A stretch of DNA of 64,000 nt from Dillenia suffruticosa (GCA_033439265.1 JAVTVX010000010.1:5952001-6016000), one strand, 5' to 3'; shown: positions 1 through 12,380, numbered from the stretch's first letter. Translations and numbers: made by a program. Notes: generated from the letters alone by a model not told the origin.

Positions 1-235
1 TCGTCACAAAATTTAGCGATGAAAATCTAAAATTCATCGCTAAATTTAGCAACAGATAATTTTTGTCGCTAAAATCCGTCGGTAATTTAGGGAAAAAAAT
101 ATCCGTCGAAAAATTATCCGTCCCAAATTTAGCGACGAATAAAAAAATCCGTCACTGAATTTAGCGACGGATTCATCCGTCGCTGATTCCAAATTTCCAA
201 ATTCGTTGAAATGTCCAGGGAGCACACGTGCCGCC

Positions 236-400
236 TTTGCCTACCTGAGCCAGCACGTCCCTTGCCCTCCCAAGCCAGCACGTCCCTTGCCCTCCCTTGC
301 CCACCCGAGCTAGCACCCGAGCCAGCACGTCCCTTGCCCACCCGAGCCAGCACGTCCCTTGCCCTCCCTTGCCCACCCGAGCCAACACGTGCCTAGATGG
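236..400 (+). repeat. GC-rich minisatellite inside CACTA-like element
   Basis: Imperfect tandem copies of a 25-35-bp unit built on AGCCAGCACGTCCCTTGCCC, alternating with CTCCCTTGCCCACCCG. It opens proline-rich frames on the plus strand, which I read as repeat translation and not genes. The block is sharply GC-rich within AT-rich DNA. Confidence 0.75.
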
Positions 401-1189
401 CCCCGCCCGCTCGAACCAACACCAGCCTGCAACTTGCCCGTCGGCCCGAGCCAACACCCTTGCGCAGGCGCTCCAATAGGTGCTCAAGCATCAACTCTTA
501 ATTGCTGGAAAATATCGTTTTGCCTTCTGCCTCCACCATAGTTCGAACTCCGAACTCCTGCACACATGCAACCTGTAAACCACCCAGCCAAAAAATATTA
601 TGTGATATAAATTTTTTTATTATTATTTATTATCTTTCCTTCACATTTTTCTAATAATAATAAAATAATATATAATAATAATTTAAAATAATAAATATAA
701 TAATTTTTTTATTTATACCACCAACCTAAAATAATATTAATTAAAAATAATAGACATGATAATTTTTAATAAAATAAAAAATAATAAAATACTAATTTAA
801 AATAAAATAATTAATTAATTAAAAAATATATTAATATTATATTTTGACTTCACCTTTTTTCTTTTATTTTATTATTTTATTATTCTTTTTCATTTTTATT
901 TTATTTTTTTAATCCATAGTTTAAAAATGGATTACGACATCTCAAATCTATAAAATTATAATTATCAATAAATTATAATATATTAATAATTTAAAAAATC
1001 TATATATTTAATTACAAAATATTTTTATTCGTTTTAAAAAATTTCAATATAATTATTATATATAAGAAATAAGAATAGAAAGAAAAAAAAACCCAAAAAT
1101 AGAGATGAGAGTAAGAGGAAGGAAAAAAAAGTGAGAATAAAAAACAAATCAAGAGAAAAAAAGAAAAAAAAATATTATCACACAATATT

Positions 1190-1290
1190 AAGCGGTGGTG
1201 CAGTGGTGATATATTTTCTATTTAAATCTGAGGTCCAAGGTTTGACTCCCTTCGACCGCATTTTATCAATTTTTTTAGTATTAAAACAAT
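1190..1290 (+). other. tRNA-like box A/box B module (SINE remnant) inside CACTA element
   Basis: TGGTGCAGTGG near 1197-1207 fits the RNA polymerase III box A, and GGTTTGACTCC near 1239-1249 fits box B, about 40 bp apart. This is the head arrangement of tRNA-derived SINEs. No cloverleaf can be drawn, so it is not a tRNA gene. A homologous module is at 31,685-31,770 in the sister element, so it was probably present before the two elements diverged. Confidence 0.5.
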
Positions 1291-1295
1291 GAAGG

Positions 1296-1373
1296 GCGCC
1301 CAAGCAGACGCGGGCCTGGCGCGGGCGCAGGTGCCCAAGCAAGCAGGCGCGGGCCTGGCGCGGATTTGGAATC
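1296..1373 (+). repeat. GC-rich tandem duplication
   Basis: Two imperfect copies of a unit of about 36 bp containing GCGGGCCTGGCGCGG. It is the counterpart of the GC-rich block at 31,778-31,925 in the related element. Confidence 0.6.
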
Positions 1374-1932
1374 CATCGCTAAATTACCAATGGATAAATT
1401 TCGTTGTTACTAAATTAATTTTTTAATTTAAATATTATATTTATATTATATTTTATTTAATTATATATAAAAAACTTAGCGAAGAATAGGAATTTTCGTC
1501 TAGCGACGGAAAACAAATCCGTCACTAAATTAATTTTTAACTTAAATATTACATATTAATAAAATAAAATTAAAATTAAAAAAATTAAATTCTATTTTAA
1601 AAAAATTAAATTTTGCGACGGATTTTAAATTTATGGCAAAATTTAGCCACGAAATATTATTCGTCGCTATTTAGCGACGAAATTTGCAACAAAAAATTTT
1701 TTATCGTTAATTAGAAACGAATTTAGTCACGAAAATTTTTTTGTCTCTAATTAGCGACGAATTTTGCTACGAATGATGTGTCCGTCGCTAATTTAGCTAC
1801 GACTTCCTTTACGTTGCAAATTTTGTGACAAATTAGCGACGAAAAAGTTTTTGTCGTTAAATTCGTCGCAAAATAGCGACAAATTTTTTTCGTCGCGAAA
1901 ATCCGTGACTAAAACCGTGTTTTTTTGTAATG

Positions 1933-2476
1933 ATACAACAGATACAATATTTAGTGTTTTTTATTAATTATACAAACATAATGAATTACATTATTATATT
2001 ATATTGTCATATTTTTAAATTATAACACTATATTATCTTTAATGAATTTTCAAAACATAATACTATATTATATAAATTACTAATTTCATATCATTATATT
2101 ATTTAAATTAACGATATTAATAAGTTTATATTGAATTATTATCGAATATAGAATATATATTATTTTTTATTTATCAAATGGATATAATTAACATAGAACA
2201 AGCCTCATAGGCATACGCTGAAATGTAGTAAGGATGTAGTAATTAAGTTGTAAGTGATTTTTTCAACAACACGTGACGGTATTGATTTAAAGTGTAAAAA
2301 AAAATGTGACGATTTAAGAACATGGTAATGAAAAAAAAGGCGGGAAAAAAAGCGTAAAAAAAAAGGATGGGATTTTAAAAATTTGTTTGTAAAAAAAAAG
2401 GATGGGATTTTAGTGACGAATTTTTCTAAAATTTTGGTCGCTAAATCCATCGCTAAAACCGTGATTTTTTGTAGTG
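1933..2476. mobile_element. CACTA-like right-end fragment with AT-rich lead-in
   Basis: 1933-2400 is AT-rich sequence without a recognisable gene. It includes a duplicated AAAAAGGATGGGATTTTA at about 2360-2412. From about 2410 the subterminal motif GACGAATTTTT/GGTCGCTAAATCC appears, ending in TTTTTTGTAGTG at 2465-2476. No matching left terminus (CACTACAA) is seen, so this is a truncated or nested end. An (AT)n run of about 24 bp follows at 2485-2507. Confidence 0.5.
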
Positions 2477-3236
2477 AAACTTTAATATATATATATATAT
2501 ATATATAGCTCCAGGCAAGCCTGGCCGCCCAATGGTCCAACCCACCAACCCGCTACCCTCTTTCTTTAATTTGCTAGAAAATGCATTCATTCGTCTTCGA
2601 AGAAGAGAGAGTGCATGAGCAACACAACCACCAAGCCATCATTCACATCTAGTCATATTAATTTTTTTTTACTTATTATCTTTATATCATATTTAATAAT
2701 ATAAAAATATAATTTTTTAATAATAATAAAATAATATAAAATAATAATTTATTATAAAATAATAAAATAAATTTATTTATGCTTAAAATAAAAAAATTTA
2801 AAATTTAAAAAATAAAATAATATTATCCTTCTATTAAATAAAATAAAATAACTATATTAAATAAAATTAAAAAATAAAAAAAATCCGTTGCTAATCCGTC
2901 ACTAATTTTTTCGTTGCTAATTCGTCGGTAATCAGTCGACAATAAGTTTAAAAAAAATTCAAAAAATCAAAATTTAAAAAATCCGTCATTAATCTATTGG
3001 TAAAATTTTCGTCGGTAATCCGTCGTTAAAATTTCTGTCGGTAATCCATCGCTGATAGTGTTAAAAAAATTTGTAAAAAATTAAAATTTAAAATTATAAA
3101 AAATTATAAAAAAAATTCTTCGCTAATCTATTAGTAATCCGTCGATAAAGTTTTCATGGGTAATCCGTTGCTATTACAGACGAAAAAAAATCCGTTGGTA
3201 ATTTTTTGTTGCTGAAAGTCCATTTATCTAGTAGTG
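2477..3236. mobile_element. CACTA-like fragment with TAGTAGTG terminus
   Basis: A short GC-rich piece (2510-2560) followed by TTAATTTGCTAGAAAATGC resembles the centre of the elements at 480-545 and 20,035-20,170. From 2880 to 3236 there are repeated copies of AATCCGTCGGTAAT/CCGTTGCTAAT, ending in CTAGTAGTG. The terminal sequence differs from the TTTTTGTAGTG family, so this is a related subfamily. The left end is absent. Confidence 0.5.
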
Positions 3237-3240
3237 CATC

Positions 3241-3430
3241 CACCAAACTCCTTTGAGTTGAGTGGTCAAGAGTATTCTATATTTTTAACTAGATATCTCG
3301 AGTTCGAGCCCCTAGAAATAATGAAAAAGGATTTGAGAGAGTCAACGCTTAAAATTGACCCTATAATATTTGAACTAGATTAATCAGGTAAATTCCGAGT
3401 ATCTATAGTGAAAATCAAAAAAATAAATCA
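3241..3430 (+). mobile_element. tRNA-derived SINE-like repeat
   Basis: GAGTTGAGTGGTCAAGAG (box A-like, about 3256-3273) is followed by TATCTCGAGTTCGAGCCCC (box B GTTCGAGCC, about 3292-3312), then a non-tRNA body ending in an A-rich stretch near 3420-3430. A related repeat is at 26,920-27,070. No target duplication was established. Confidence 0.55.
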
Positions 3431-4644
3431 ATACTTCCCAAGATGATTTTATGATAATTTCATGTCTCTTCTCTGTGATATTCTTCCCTACTTTCATGGT
3501 TGATAGAATGAAATAGAACATAATTATGGCAACAAATTTAAAGAGATCGCATGGCCTTTAAATCACATCTATGCCTTTAAACATTGTCCATGTCTCATAA
3601 AGGGGTTGCTGACTTACGATGGATGTTGAAATCTTCCAAGGCAGCATTTTCAAAGTGTTTAGGAGGACTTTAATGGTAGACTTTTCAATTTTGACAATCC
3701 TGAAAGCTAAATTCCTCACCCGGAGATCCCTTATTTCACCCAAAAAAAAAAAAAAAAAAACTTACACTTCATTTTAGGAAAAAAATATATATAATAAATA
3801 AATATATTTTTTAAAATATTAAAATGATGGTTTCATTAATGGACTTGTTAATCAAAAGGGGTGACTTTGTCTCCCTCATCTTTAAATTAGTGCATCTGAT
3901 AAATGTCAACCCCTCACTAGAAAGTAGATTTTTCTAGATGGGCATGGAAAAAGACATTTTATGAATAATTATCATGACAGTGGCGGAAAGCTGTGAGTTC
4001 TACTTATCATCCATAGATATTATTTAGTTTGATATTTAAATTAAATTTTTATTAAGACATTTAATTATTTTTCTTTTGTAACAATTGAAACACACACTAT
4101 AAATCTGCACCCTTGTATTCAACCAATAAGTATATTTTTTTGACTCAATTTCACTATTACAATTATTAAAAACTAAATCTTTAATTATGTAAAGAGAAGG
4201 ATTTTTCATCTTTTTTATGTGAGTTAAAAGAGATATTTGGATTAATATAAAGAGACATAATTTAAAGATTAATACCTTTATATTATTTTAAAGAGTAAAT
4301 TCGAGACTAACGTCTATTTAGCATATATGAACACTGATATCCCTCAAGTAAGATTTTGAATTCTACTTTTATGTTTGAAGAAATAAATTCTGCTCGAATT
4401 GAATTTAATCGGATCCAAAATAGTTATCTGATAACGATTATTTATTCCAAAAAAGAGAGCAAATTCAAGTACTATAAGTAAATTTAGTTTATTTAGTGGT
4501 CATGTAGATAAGAATTATCTTAATTGAATAATTTTAAACTTAATACTTCTTATTGAAAAAAAAAATTAAGAAAAAAATAATATTTGGATTAAAACATTTA
4601 AATTGTTTAAAACTCGCAATGGACATTTTTTGATTCTCACAATT
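3431..4644. other. AT-rich intergenic DNA, no gene recognised
   Basis: Only short frames and homopolymer runs (for example 18 A's at 3743-3760) are present. No family was recognised. Confidence 0.6.
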
Positions 4645-5697
4645 TAAAACAATTTTTTGTTGATTGAAAGGGTAAGGGCACGCGTGTGTGTGTGTGTGTG
4701 AAATGATGATTACAAAGTTTGTATTCATTTTGGTTCCGTTCAATATAATTCATTGTTTCCTTAGTAAATCTTTGTTGCTTGACCTTAACCAAATTTACTA
4801 TACTGATTTTCAATCGCAAAACCAACAAGACCAGCCCCTCTTTGCCAATTCACTGCACAAAACATACAATTTTCAATTCTCAACCTCAAATTTCCACTAG
4901 CAGGGCCGTCAAAGTAAAAACAAGTACACAGCGTTCGTACCAACATGTAATCAATCGAGTTGAATTTGAATGTATTCCTTTCCCAATTCAAATGTGACCA
5001 TATTGTATAAGGTCAGGTGCATCTCCCCTACCCTAAAAACATTTTGGACCTTTCCTTTTAAGTCAATCCCAAATCCAATTAGGACAAAAATTTAATAGGA
5101 TTGTATATTTGAATTGAACCGTTGTATGCCAGTACAAGTGCTGCACACTCCTACCCTTTTGTCTGCAGTCAACTCCATTAAAACATTTTCCGGTTGATTG
5201 AAAGGGTAAGGGCACGTGTGAAAGGAATGATTATTGCAAAAGTTTGCACTCCTTTTGGTTCCGGTCAATATGATTCATTGCTTCCTTAAGAAATCTTTGT
5301 TGCTTGACCTTAACCAAATTTACACTTGATTTTCATTCGCAAAACCAAAACCAGCCCTCTCCTCTTTGACAATTCACTGCACAAAACATACAATTTTTAA
5401 TTCACAATCACAAATTTCTACTAGCTGGGCTGTCAAACTAAAAACCAGTGCACAGCATTCGTCCCAACATGTGATCGATCGAGTTGAATTTGAATATATT
5501 CCATTCCCAATACAAATGTGACCAGACCATTTTGTTTAAGGTCAGGTGCATCTCCCCTACCCTAAAAACATTTTGGACTTTTCCTTTTAATTCACTTGCA
5601 AATCCAATTAGGACAAAAATTTAATAGGATTGTAGATTTCAACCTTGTATGCCAGTACAAGTGCTACGCACACTTACCCTTTTGTCTGCTGTCAACC
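4645..5697 (+). repeat. Tandem duplication, about 520-bp units with 534-bp period
   Basis: The unit at about 4645-5176 is repeated at about 5179-5697. Shared landmarks include GTTGATTGAAAGGGTAAGGG (4659 and 5193), GCTTGACCTTAACCAAATTT, GGTCAGGTGCATCTCCCCTA and TGCCAGTACAAGTGCT. Copies differ by substitutions and small indels, so the duplication is old. A (TG)n run is longer in copy 1 (4683-4700). Short frames in it look like chance. It may be duplicated regulatory or unannotated transposon sequence. Confidence 0.85.
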
Positions 5698-5734
5698 CCT
5701 CTATGGATAAATATATTTGGATGATGATTTGTAT

Positions 5735-5816
5735 TCTAATCAGAGATTTTGCAAAATGAAGTCCAAGTATTTGTTTCTAATCAGAGATTTTGCAAAATGA
5801 AGTCCAAGTATTTGTT
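5735..5816 (+). repeat. Perfect 41-bp tandem duplication
   Basis: The unit starting TCTAATCAGAGATTTTGC occupies 5735-5775 and repeats identically at 5776-5816. Perfect identity suggests a recent event. A short (GT)n tract follows at about 5839-5851. Confidence 0.9.
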
Positions 5817-5869
5817 ACAATCACTTTTGAATATCTGTATGTGTGTGTGTATGTTTGCGTATATATATG

Positions 5870-6349
5870 TGTTGGATTTTTAAGATTCTCATGCAGCGGA
5901 AACATAAATAGATCGAGTTTAGGGTATCTCAATACGTAGGATCTTTAAAGTCAATCATACGGCACGTCCCTTGATCCGATTTCGCGGTCGGGATGGTGAT
6001 CACGAGGTTAGTCGAATCACTACCACAGCATCACAACGCCGCAATCCTCATGTCCGGTGATTCGTTTGACGATGGGAGATTTTCCTACGCGAAAATCTCC
6101 ATCCCTCACTCTTTTCTCTCTCTAGAGCATTGTGCAGAACCCTAGCCACCTTCATGGTTGCCCATGGCTGCCATCCACTCACAAGGAAGGAATCAACATT
6201 TCTCAATTGAATCAAAAGAATAATAGCCATTAGGGTTAAATTTTGGGAGTTACCAAATAATATTGGTTAATATTGGTAAGTAATAATAGGAGTTACCCCA
6301 TTATCTCATTCTTACCAAAATGCCCCACAATGAGCATAAATAATCTACA
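5870..6349 (-). repeat. 3' LTR of copia element
   Basis: 480 bp. On the plus strand it runs from TGTTGGATTTTTAAG to AATCTACA and is directly followed by the complement of the polypurine tract. It lacks 20 bp that the other LTR carries after GCGGAAGCATA. Confidence 0.92.
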
Positions 6350-6361
6350 TCTCCCACTTGC
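6350..6361 (-). other. Polypurine tract of copia element
   Basis: On the minus strand this reads GCAAGTGGGAGA immediately before the 3' LTR, which is where plus-strand DNA synthesis is primed. The same sequence abuts the LTR at 61,730. Confidence 0.8.
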
Positions 6362-7559
6362 ACATTAGGGCATTTCACTTCTGTCAGTCACAAGATCGCA
6401 ACTCATGCAATCTATCGCATCACCCTACTGGACTTTCATATTGGATTGGGCGTCGTACAACCGGCGAGTACACCTGCAACCAATGACTTCTCGATACACC
6501 TGTTAAGATGATCGAGTAGTCACTGTTAGTATAAAAATAACTCGCTATACCCCAAACTCAATGCATTTACATCCATCGAGCCACTTTCCTCATCGAAAGT
6601 GATCCCCAATCAATTTGCTCGACTATGTATTCATTATTATGTTTGAATCCCAACATGGATTAACACAATAGGTCGACCTATGAATACATGACAATGATGT
6701 AATGTCTATTGGCCTTCCTTTTCCCAAACTCGAATCTATCGGTTTCAATTCAGCTGCTTTTCTAGACCTACCCCTTAAACCTCAATTTATCTTCCGGGCC
6801 ATAGGTAAACAGACTAAAGTAGTAACACTAAACCAAAACTTTTAGAGACAGCCGAAAGTAATAAGGGCATAAGAGATCCCACCCAATGGATCTCAGGTCT
6901 CACACAGTGGGAACGGGGATCAAGATCAAACTATCGTCTCAAATAATAGCTCCCATTTTCCCATGGTCGTCTCATCACACGTGGTATGAAACACGTGCCA
7001 CAGTGTTATTCCCTCATCTCTCAAAGGGCATATGTCAGATTTCTCTAACACTGTACAGGTACGGGACTCAGTCTACACATAAGACTTTACCCAGAGATCT
7101 CAGAGAGAGCATCTCAGAGACAATATCACTAATCACAGGTGATATCTGAGATCTCAAACCTGGCTACTTACAGGCAACATGGATGTGGGTATTTCCATGT
7201 CGGTCATATCGCATATGACCTCATCCTGAACACATATCAGGGCGACTTATGTTCTAGTAGGGCTACTCTCAAAGCCTCTTACGACTAGAATCTGTCTCAT
7301 CTCCGCTCACTCAGAGTCGGAGGTGATCACTCGTGTGAGAGAGTTAACCATGCCTGCCTGACACATCTTTTATCACAAGATCACAATATATGACAATAAA
7401 TGATGCATGAAATAAATATGTGACCCAATAATGCATACATGTCATATATTAAAATAAGCATCTAAAACAGTATATAAGGAGAAATGTTAAAATACACTAA
7501 ACCCAATGATTCCTTATCTCACAAAGGAATCTCTCACAACGGGTTTTCTGAAGAGATCA

Positions 7560-10500
7560 GCTCTCATGCTGTATTTCAAGGTGTACTTAGATGTCACAAT
7601 ACCCTTCTCGGTAATATCTCTCATAAAGTGGTCTTCGGTATCAATGTGTTTGGCTTTACTATTATACTTAGGGTCTCATTTGTTGACAGTGTCGGTCTGA
7701 TTATCACAATAATCATCACTGACCTCTCACTATCTGTCACAACCTCTAAGTCTTCCAGAAAATTTCTGAAGCCAACCATTCTCATGAACTGCAATTGAGC
7801 ATACAACAAGTTCAGTCTCTATCGTAAATAAAGATATACAGGTTCTCTTCTTACTGCTCTAAGAAGATAAAACCTTTTGCGTTTATTCAGATCACTACTC
7901 CCAGTCAGTATCTGAATCCCAGACGCAAATTACCTCATCCGTAACACATGGAGAGGTCCGCAGTTCAAATGAGATATTTCATAATTCTTTTTCACTGCTC
8001 TACAGTGATCCCTTCCAGGATTCTATTAATACCTACTCACCAGATCAACCATAAAATAAACGTCTGGTCATGTATGCCTCATCGCATACATCAAACTGTA
8101 TATCGCACGTGTATATCTCATCGCACACACTAGAAATGTATTTTGCACTGGAATAAGGGATTCTACTCATCTCCCTTATTTCTTTATAAATTCTAGGGCA
8201 TGTGTCAAGATTCAGATCTTTTTACCTTTAGCGATAAGAGTATCTTTTAGGTTGTGTTCGTTATTCTCGAAATGCTTAAGAATCTACCTGATGTAAAACT
8301 CTTGTTAAAGAGTCAACACCATTCTCAAGCGATCCCTATGGATCCAAAATCCGAGAATGAACTAAAACCTCATAACCACGTTACAATGGTCATTGGATAC
8401 TCTCTGTTGTTCCCAGCCAACAAATAGTCACCTACATATGCGAACATGCTCATAAAGGAGTCATCGGGACGTATTAGATATATGCAATGATCCTACTCGA
8501 TCATTACAAAACCATAAGATATCACATTTTCGTGAAATCTCAAGCGCCGCTGTCTAGATGATGGCTTAAGGTCGTATTTTGATTTCTAAAATCAATAGAC
8601 CTTATCCACCTGATCTACTAGAACGAACCCAGAGGGATGCTCCATGTAGATTGCCTCATCTAGACTTCTACTACGAAAGCGGTCTTTATGTCCTTGTGAT
8701 GTGACTCCTGATTTATGTTCGTGACAATTGCTGAAAGATAAACGGATTGAGATAAATTGGACTATGACTCCTCGATAGTCCACCCCTCAGTCTAAGTGTA
8801 ACCCTTGGTTACTAGACGGGTCCTTTACCTCTTCATCAATCCGTTAACCTTTATCTTGACTTTGAGAACCTACTTGTTCCCAATAGTCATTCCGCCCTCA
8901 GGCTAATCAACTAGGTCCCAGACCCCATTGATTCTCATCCACTCTTTCTCTTCATTTATGGCCTTCAATAAACGGTCTTTTGCTTCTTTTGCAGAACCCT
9001 CGAGAGCCTCTCGGACCGTTTTAAATTTCTCAACATTCTCTAGAGTCGCAACGAGGGTCTCACCCTCAATCGAGAAAACAACGTTTAAATATGCATTCTC
9101 GATACTCTTAGGAGAAGAGAAAAAATATTTACCTCCTGATGGATCGCTCCCACTGAGATCAAGATCCGTAGTGGATTCTTGTATCCCGTCGCTGGGCTCC
9201 CCGAGCCACTAGGCTCATCCATCGCATAAAGGGTAGGGTCCAAATTGATTTCTCCTCTCTTAGGAAAATCATTTTCAAGAAATATGGTATTACGAGACTC
9301 AATCTCGATTATAGTGTCGTTCGTATTCGCCAATAAACACGTATTTTCTCGCGGGCCTAACTCACAGTGTGAATGCGAGAAATCGTGGCACAACCCCATA
9401 ACCTCAAGTGGTTAATGTAAGGCTGCCTCCCTGTCCAAATCTCAAATGGGGAACTGACTAATAGTTAGTAAACTCAAAATACTCTTATCGAAACAGAGCC
9501 CCATGTGTAATTTAGACGAATACTTGCGTTCTCGGTCGGTTCTGAGAGTCTCTACTCTCATATCTAACTGATTCTCCATCTCGCTTATGAACCTCCTGAA
9601 GCAGTCTGATGCCTCAGACTTGTGCGAGATCAGATAGATGAACCGAAACACACGTAAGCGTCTATAATTATCTACACAACTCCATTTCTGGCTCTCATGC
9701 TCATAAGACCACTAGAAAAAGAAGACACAATGGTCTAATTGCAATGGAGTCCCAGCTCTCATTGCATTGCCAAATGGTTTTCTCGTCATTTTGCCAGCCA
9801 GACAAAACTCACATACGGGTAACTCGAATATGGTCAGCGGGTCCAATAAACCTCTCGTTACTAACCGATTTATCATCTCTTCCCCATGTGTCTAAGTCTA
9901 CTAGGTCATTCGTTTACATCATCATCTACGCAATCAGATGTAAAGGCAATAGTAGAACGACAATAAACCATTAAAAGGAGTAGCACCCAGTGCATACATT
10001 CCATCATGGATTAAAACCAGAATAATTTAGAAAATTGTCGTATTAAAAGAAAGGAATAATTTCACGCATATCCTAGTCAATTTTAAACAAGGTATTAAAT
10101 TGTAGATCCATCGAATGCCTACAATATTGAGGACGTCATAGCAAGTGTCGTTCCCTCTGACAACGACAAATGCTCTGTTCTTAACGTAAATCCTCCAAGC
10201 TTAAGGATTCATTTGACGGATTATGCACTCCTATCTCGAGTTACGTGGTCGGTTGCTCCTGATTTCAAAGGAGAGAAATCACCGAGTAGTATAGTGAATG
10301 AGACAAATCTCAAACCACGTAAAGAAGAAGGATATTAATTTCTACTTGTCACACTCACGAGCGAAATGACCAAATCTACCTCAAACGTAGCAATTTCTTT
10401 GGTCTAATCAAATTTCTTCTTCTTGCGTTCTTGTACCTCGTCGTCGGTTTTCTTGGATGATTTTTATTACCTAAATCTCGAGTCTTATTCGCATGCTTAT

Positions 10501-11300
10501 GCTATTGGCTTAGCGCCGGGGGAGTCCTTACTCGACTCCTCTGAATAAGCATGACTCGAGTATGGCCTACTCGCCTCTAGGTGCTCCTCATCGAGCTCAC
10601 AATATTTATTCACGTCAACGAAAATACGAATACTTTTGTCAAATGTGAGCTAGGATTTCACAGTTTCCCATGAAACAGGTAAAAACTGAATCACATCCAG
10701 TACCTTAATTCCATCCAAAATTTACTCGTCCGTATATTTTAACTCGGTGATCATACTCGACATTTGCTTCATTGTATGATTAACCCTTTTCTTCTGCATT
10801 CTCACATTAGGAGCCGAAGAGAGCAACACAATGCTCTTATGGGACAAGACGAACCGACATTTCCATAGGATATGACTCATAGAACGAGATTTAGTAATCG
10901 TGCATGCCACTGATAAGTATTGCCCTAACTTAGCAATTATTTTCTATCATGCACGATAGGTTCCTTTATCTCGTATACCCTGAGGTGCGGTGCCCACCCT
11001 GGGGCCCATCATCTCTTGCCTCAGATTTCCGTTAGATTTTTGTCTCTCGAGAATAAACTAAATCTACCGATAAAATCGCGCAGATCACATCATTCAGTTT
11101 ACTCTCCTTGCAAAAATTTAATACGACAGTTCTTAACGCATTAAGAGAAATATTTGTGACTTGGAGATACTTATTATCACATTTTTGTATGCCCTACGAA
11201 TTATCAAGACCAAAATGACTTGAGTACGACCCCAAAGCGAGCATATGAGTCAACGGACACCATACACCACAACTCGAAATCGCATCTTACCATTTGGATT
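7560..11300 (-). pseudogene. Decayed copia gag-pol polyprotein
   Basis: Reading the minus strand, gag-like sequence is at about 10,910-10,600 (HTMKQMSSMITELKYTDE). A zinc-knuckle remnant follows at about 10,330-10,400 (FGHFARECDK). The pre-integrase domain is at about 9,900-9,740 (CEFCLAGKM) and the integrase core at 9,650-9,442 (ENQLDMRVETLRTDRE). RT is at about 8,890-8,390, with SLDEAIYMEHPSGFVLV and an active site reading YVGD (8427-8438) where the family has YVDD. RNase H is at about 7,809-7,560 (NFLEDLEVV). Stops and frameshifts separate these blocks, so no polyprotein can be made. It is homologous to 61.7-64 kb, which carries the same YVGD. Confidence 0.88.
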
Positions 11301-11379
11301 GTGATTCGGCACACAAAAACCCACAAAAAGTCACATTTATGGATATAGGACCCCCAAAAAATTGAAAAAATTCAATTTT

Positions 11380-11900
11380 GAGCGACTTCACGCGCCGCCC
11401 GGGGTCCTCACGCACCGCCGCTTGCCGGCGGTGCGATCCACGCACCGCCACGCGCCTCCACTCGCCGGCGGCGGCCTGCTGCACGCGCCAGACGCGCGGT
11501 GCGCCTCACACGCGCCGCCACGCGCCTGGCGCGGCTCGGCTCACGCGGGCCCAGTCGCGGAGCGCGACTCACGCGCCTTCACACGCTGAGCCGTGTTGAG
11601 CTGAGTCTGTCCGGGTTGGTCAACGGGTCAGGGTTGACCCGACTAACCCGGTCAACGAGTTCGGTCCGACCCGGTCAACGATCTGGTCCGACCCGGTCGG
11701 GTCAGTTGCGGGTCGGTCCGGGTCATGGTCCGACCCCGGCCGCTACCTTCCCCGCTCCACGCGCCTGTGTGGCGCGTGAACTACACGCGCCTAGCAGACG
11801 CGCCTCCTGGCGCGTGCGTGTCACGCGCCCGCAGGTCTGGGCCGGTTCTTCTTCGCCCGACGGGTCCTGCGACGGGTTTTTCGACCCGTTTTCTGGAAAA
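11380..11900 (-). other. GC-rich leader island of copia element
   Basis: About 500 bp between the primer-binding site and gag are very GC-rich, with repeated ACGCGCC/CCACGCGCC units and GACCCGGTCAACG repeats, in contrast to the AT-rich surroundings. Long open frames here (up to 194 codons at 11,499-12,083) are a result of GC richness; I recognise no domain. It may be a structured 5' leader or acquired sequence. Confidence 0.6.
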
Positions 11901-12380
11901 CTCGATTTCGGCTATTTTTTCTTACATTTTTCGACTGGAAAAAATTTGTGGGCATCCTCCAAACATCCTACACTCGATTTTAGGAGGATTCAAGCCCAAA
12001 AATGGTGGGACTCAACCACCCCAGTCGCGGCCCTCCGCGGCCATTCGGAAATCCCAGTTTTCGGCACCCAAATCACACAATAAAATATATAAAACCGTAG
12101 ATCTAGATGCAAGGAACTCATTTATAATTTTTTCATGTATCGATCCGCCCTCTAAAGCCACAAATTTAAGGGTTTTATGTCCGTAGGGTCGCAAATTTCG
12201 ACCGGACTTTTCATGGCCCAACCATGCTCCGAAAATTAAACAAAAAATATATTTGTTATCCCTGGACCATGGGTATTCCTATGGTGTTCTCGGATTCACG
12301 AAATTCATCCGTGATCCGGACCCAAAAATTTTAAAACCCCAAAAATAATTCCGAAAATTATTTAATTAAATCCAACGATC

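Larger units (their letters stand above)
1..1932. mobile_element. CACTA-like (En/Spm) non-autonomous element, left end outside window
   Basis: Both flanks (1-190 and about 1372-1932) are dense in short, alternately oriented copies of TTAGCGACGAAT/ATTCGTCGCTAA, the subterminal-repeat pattern of CACTA elements. The right terminus reads GTTTTTTTGTAATG at 1919-1932, a degenerate form of the TTTTTGTAGTG end seen at 2476, 22118 and 34185. The interior has a GC-rich minisatellite, about 600 bp of featureless AT-rich sequence (546-1189), a tRNA-like box A/box B module and a GC-rich duplication. The same interior order recurs at 31.1-34.2 kb, so this is one family. No transposase coding sequence is visible. 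The superfamily call rests on termini and on TNP-like exons in the related element at 39.7-56.3 kb. Confidence 0.62.

Noticed and set aside
3241..3430. A tRNA gene from the box A/box B match
   Set aside because: No cloverleaf or discriminator/CCA-adjacent stem can be drawn. The layout fits a SINE head.
11499..12083. 194-codon plus-strand frame
   Set aside because: It lies antisense in the GC-rich leader of the copia element and has no recognisable domain.
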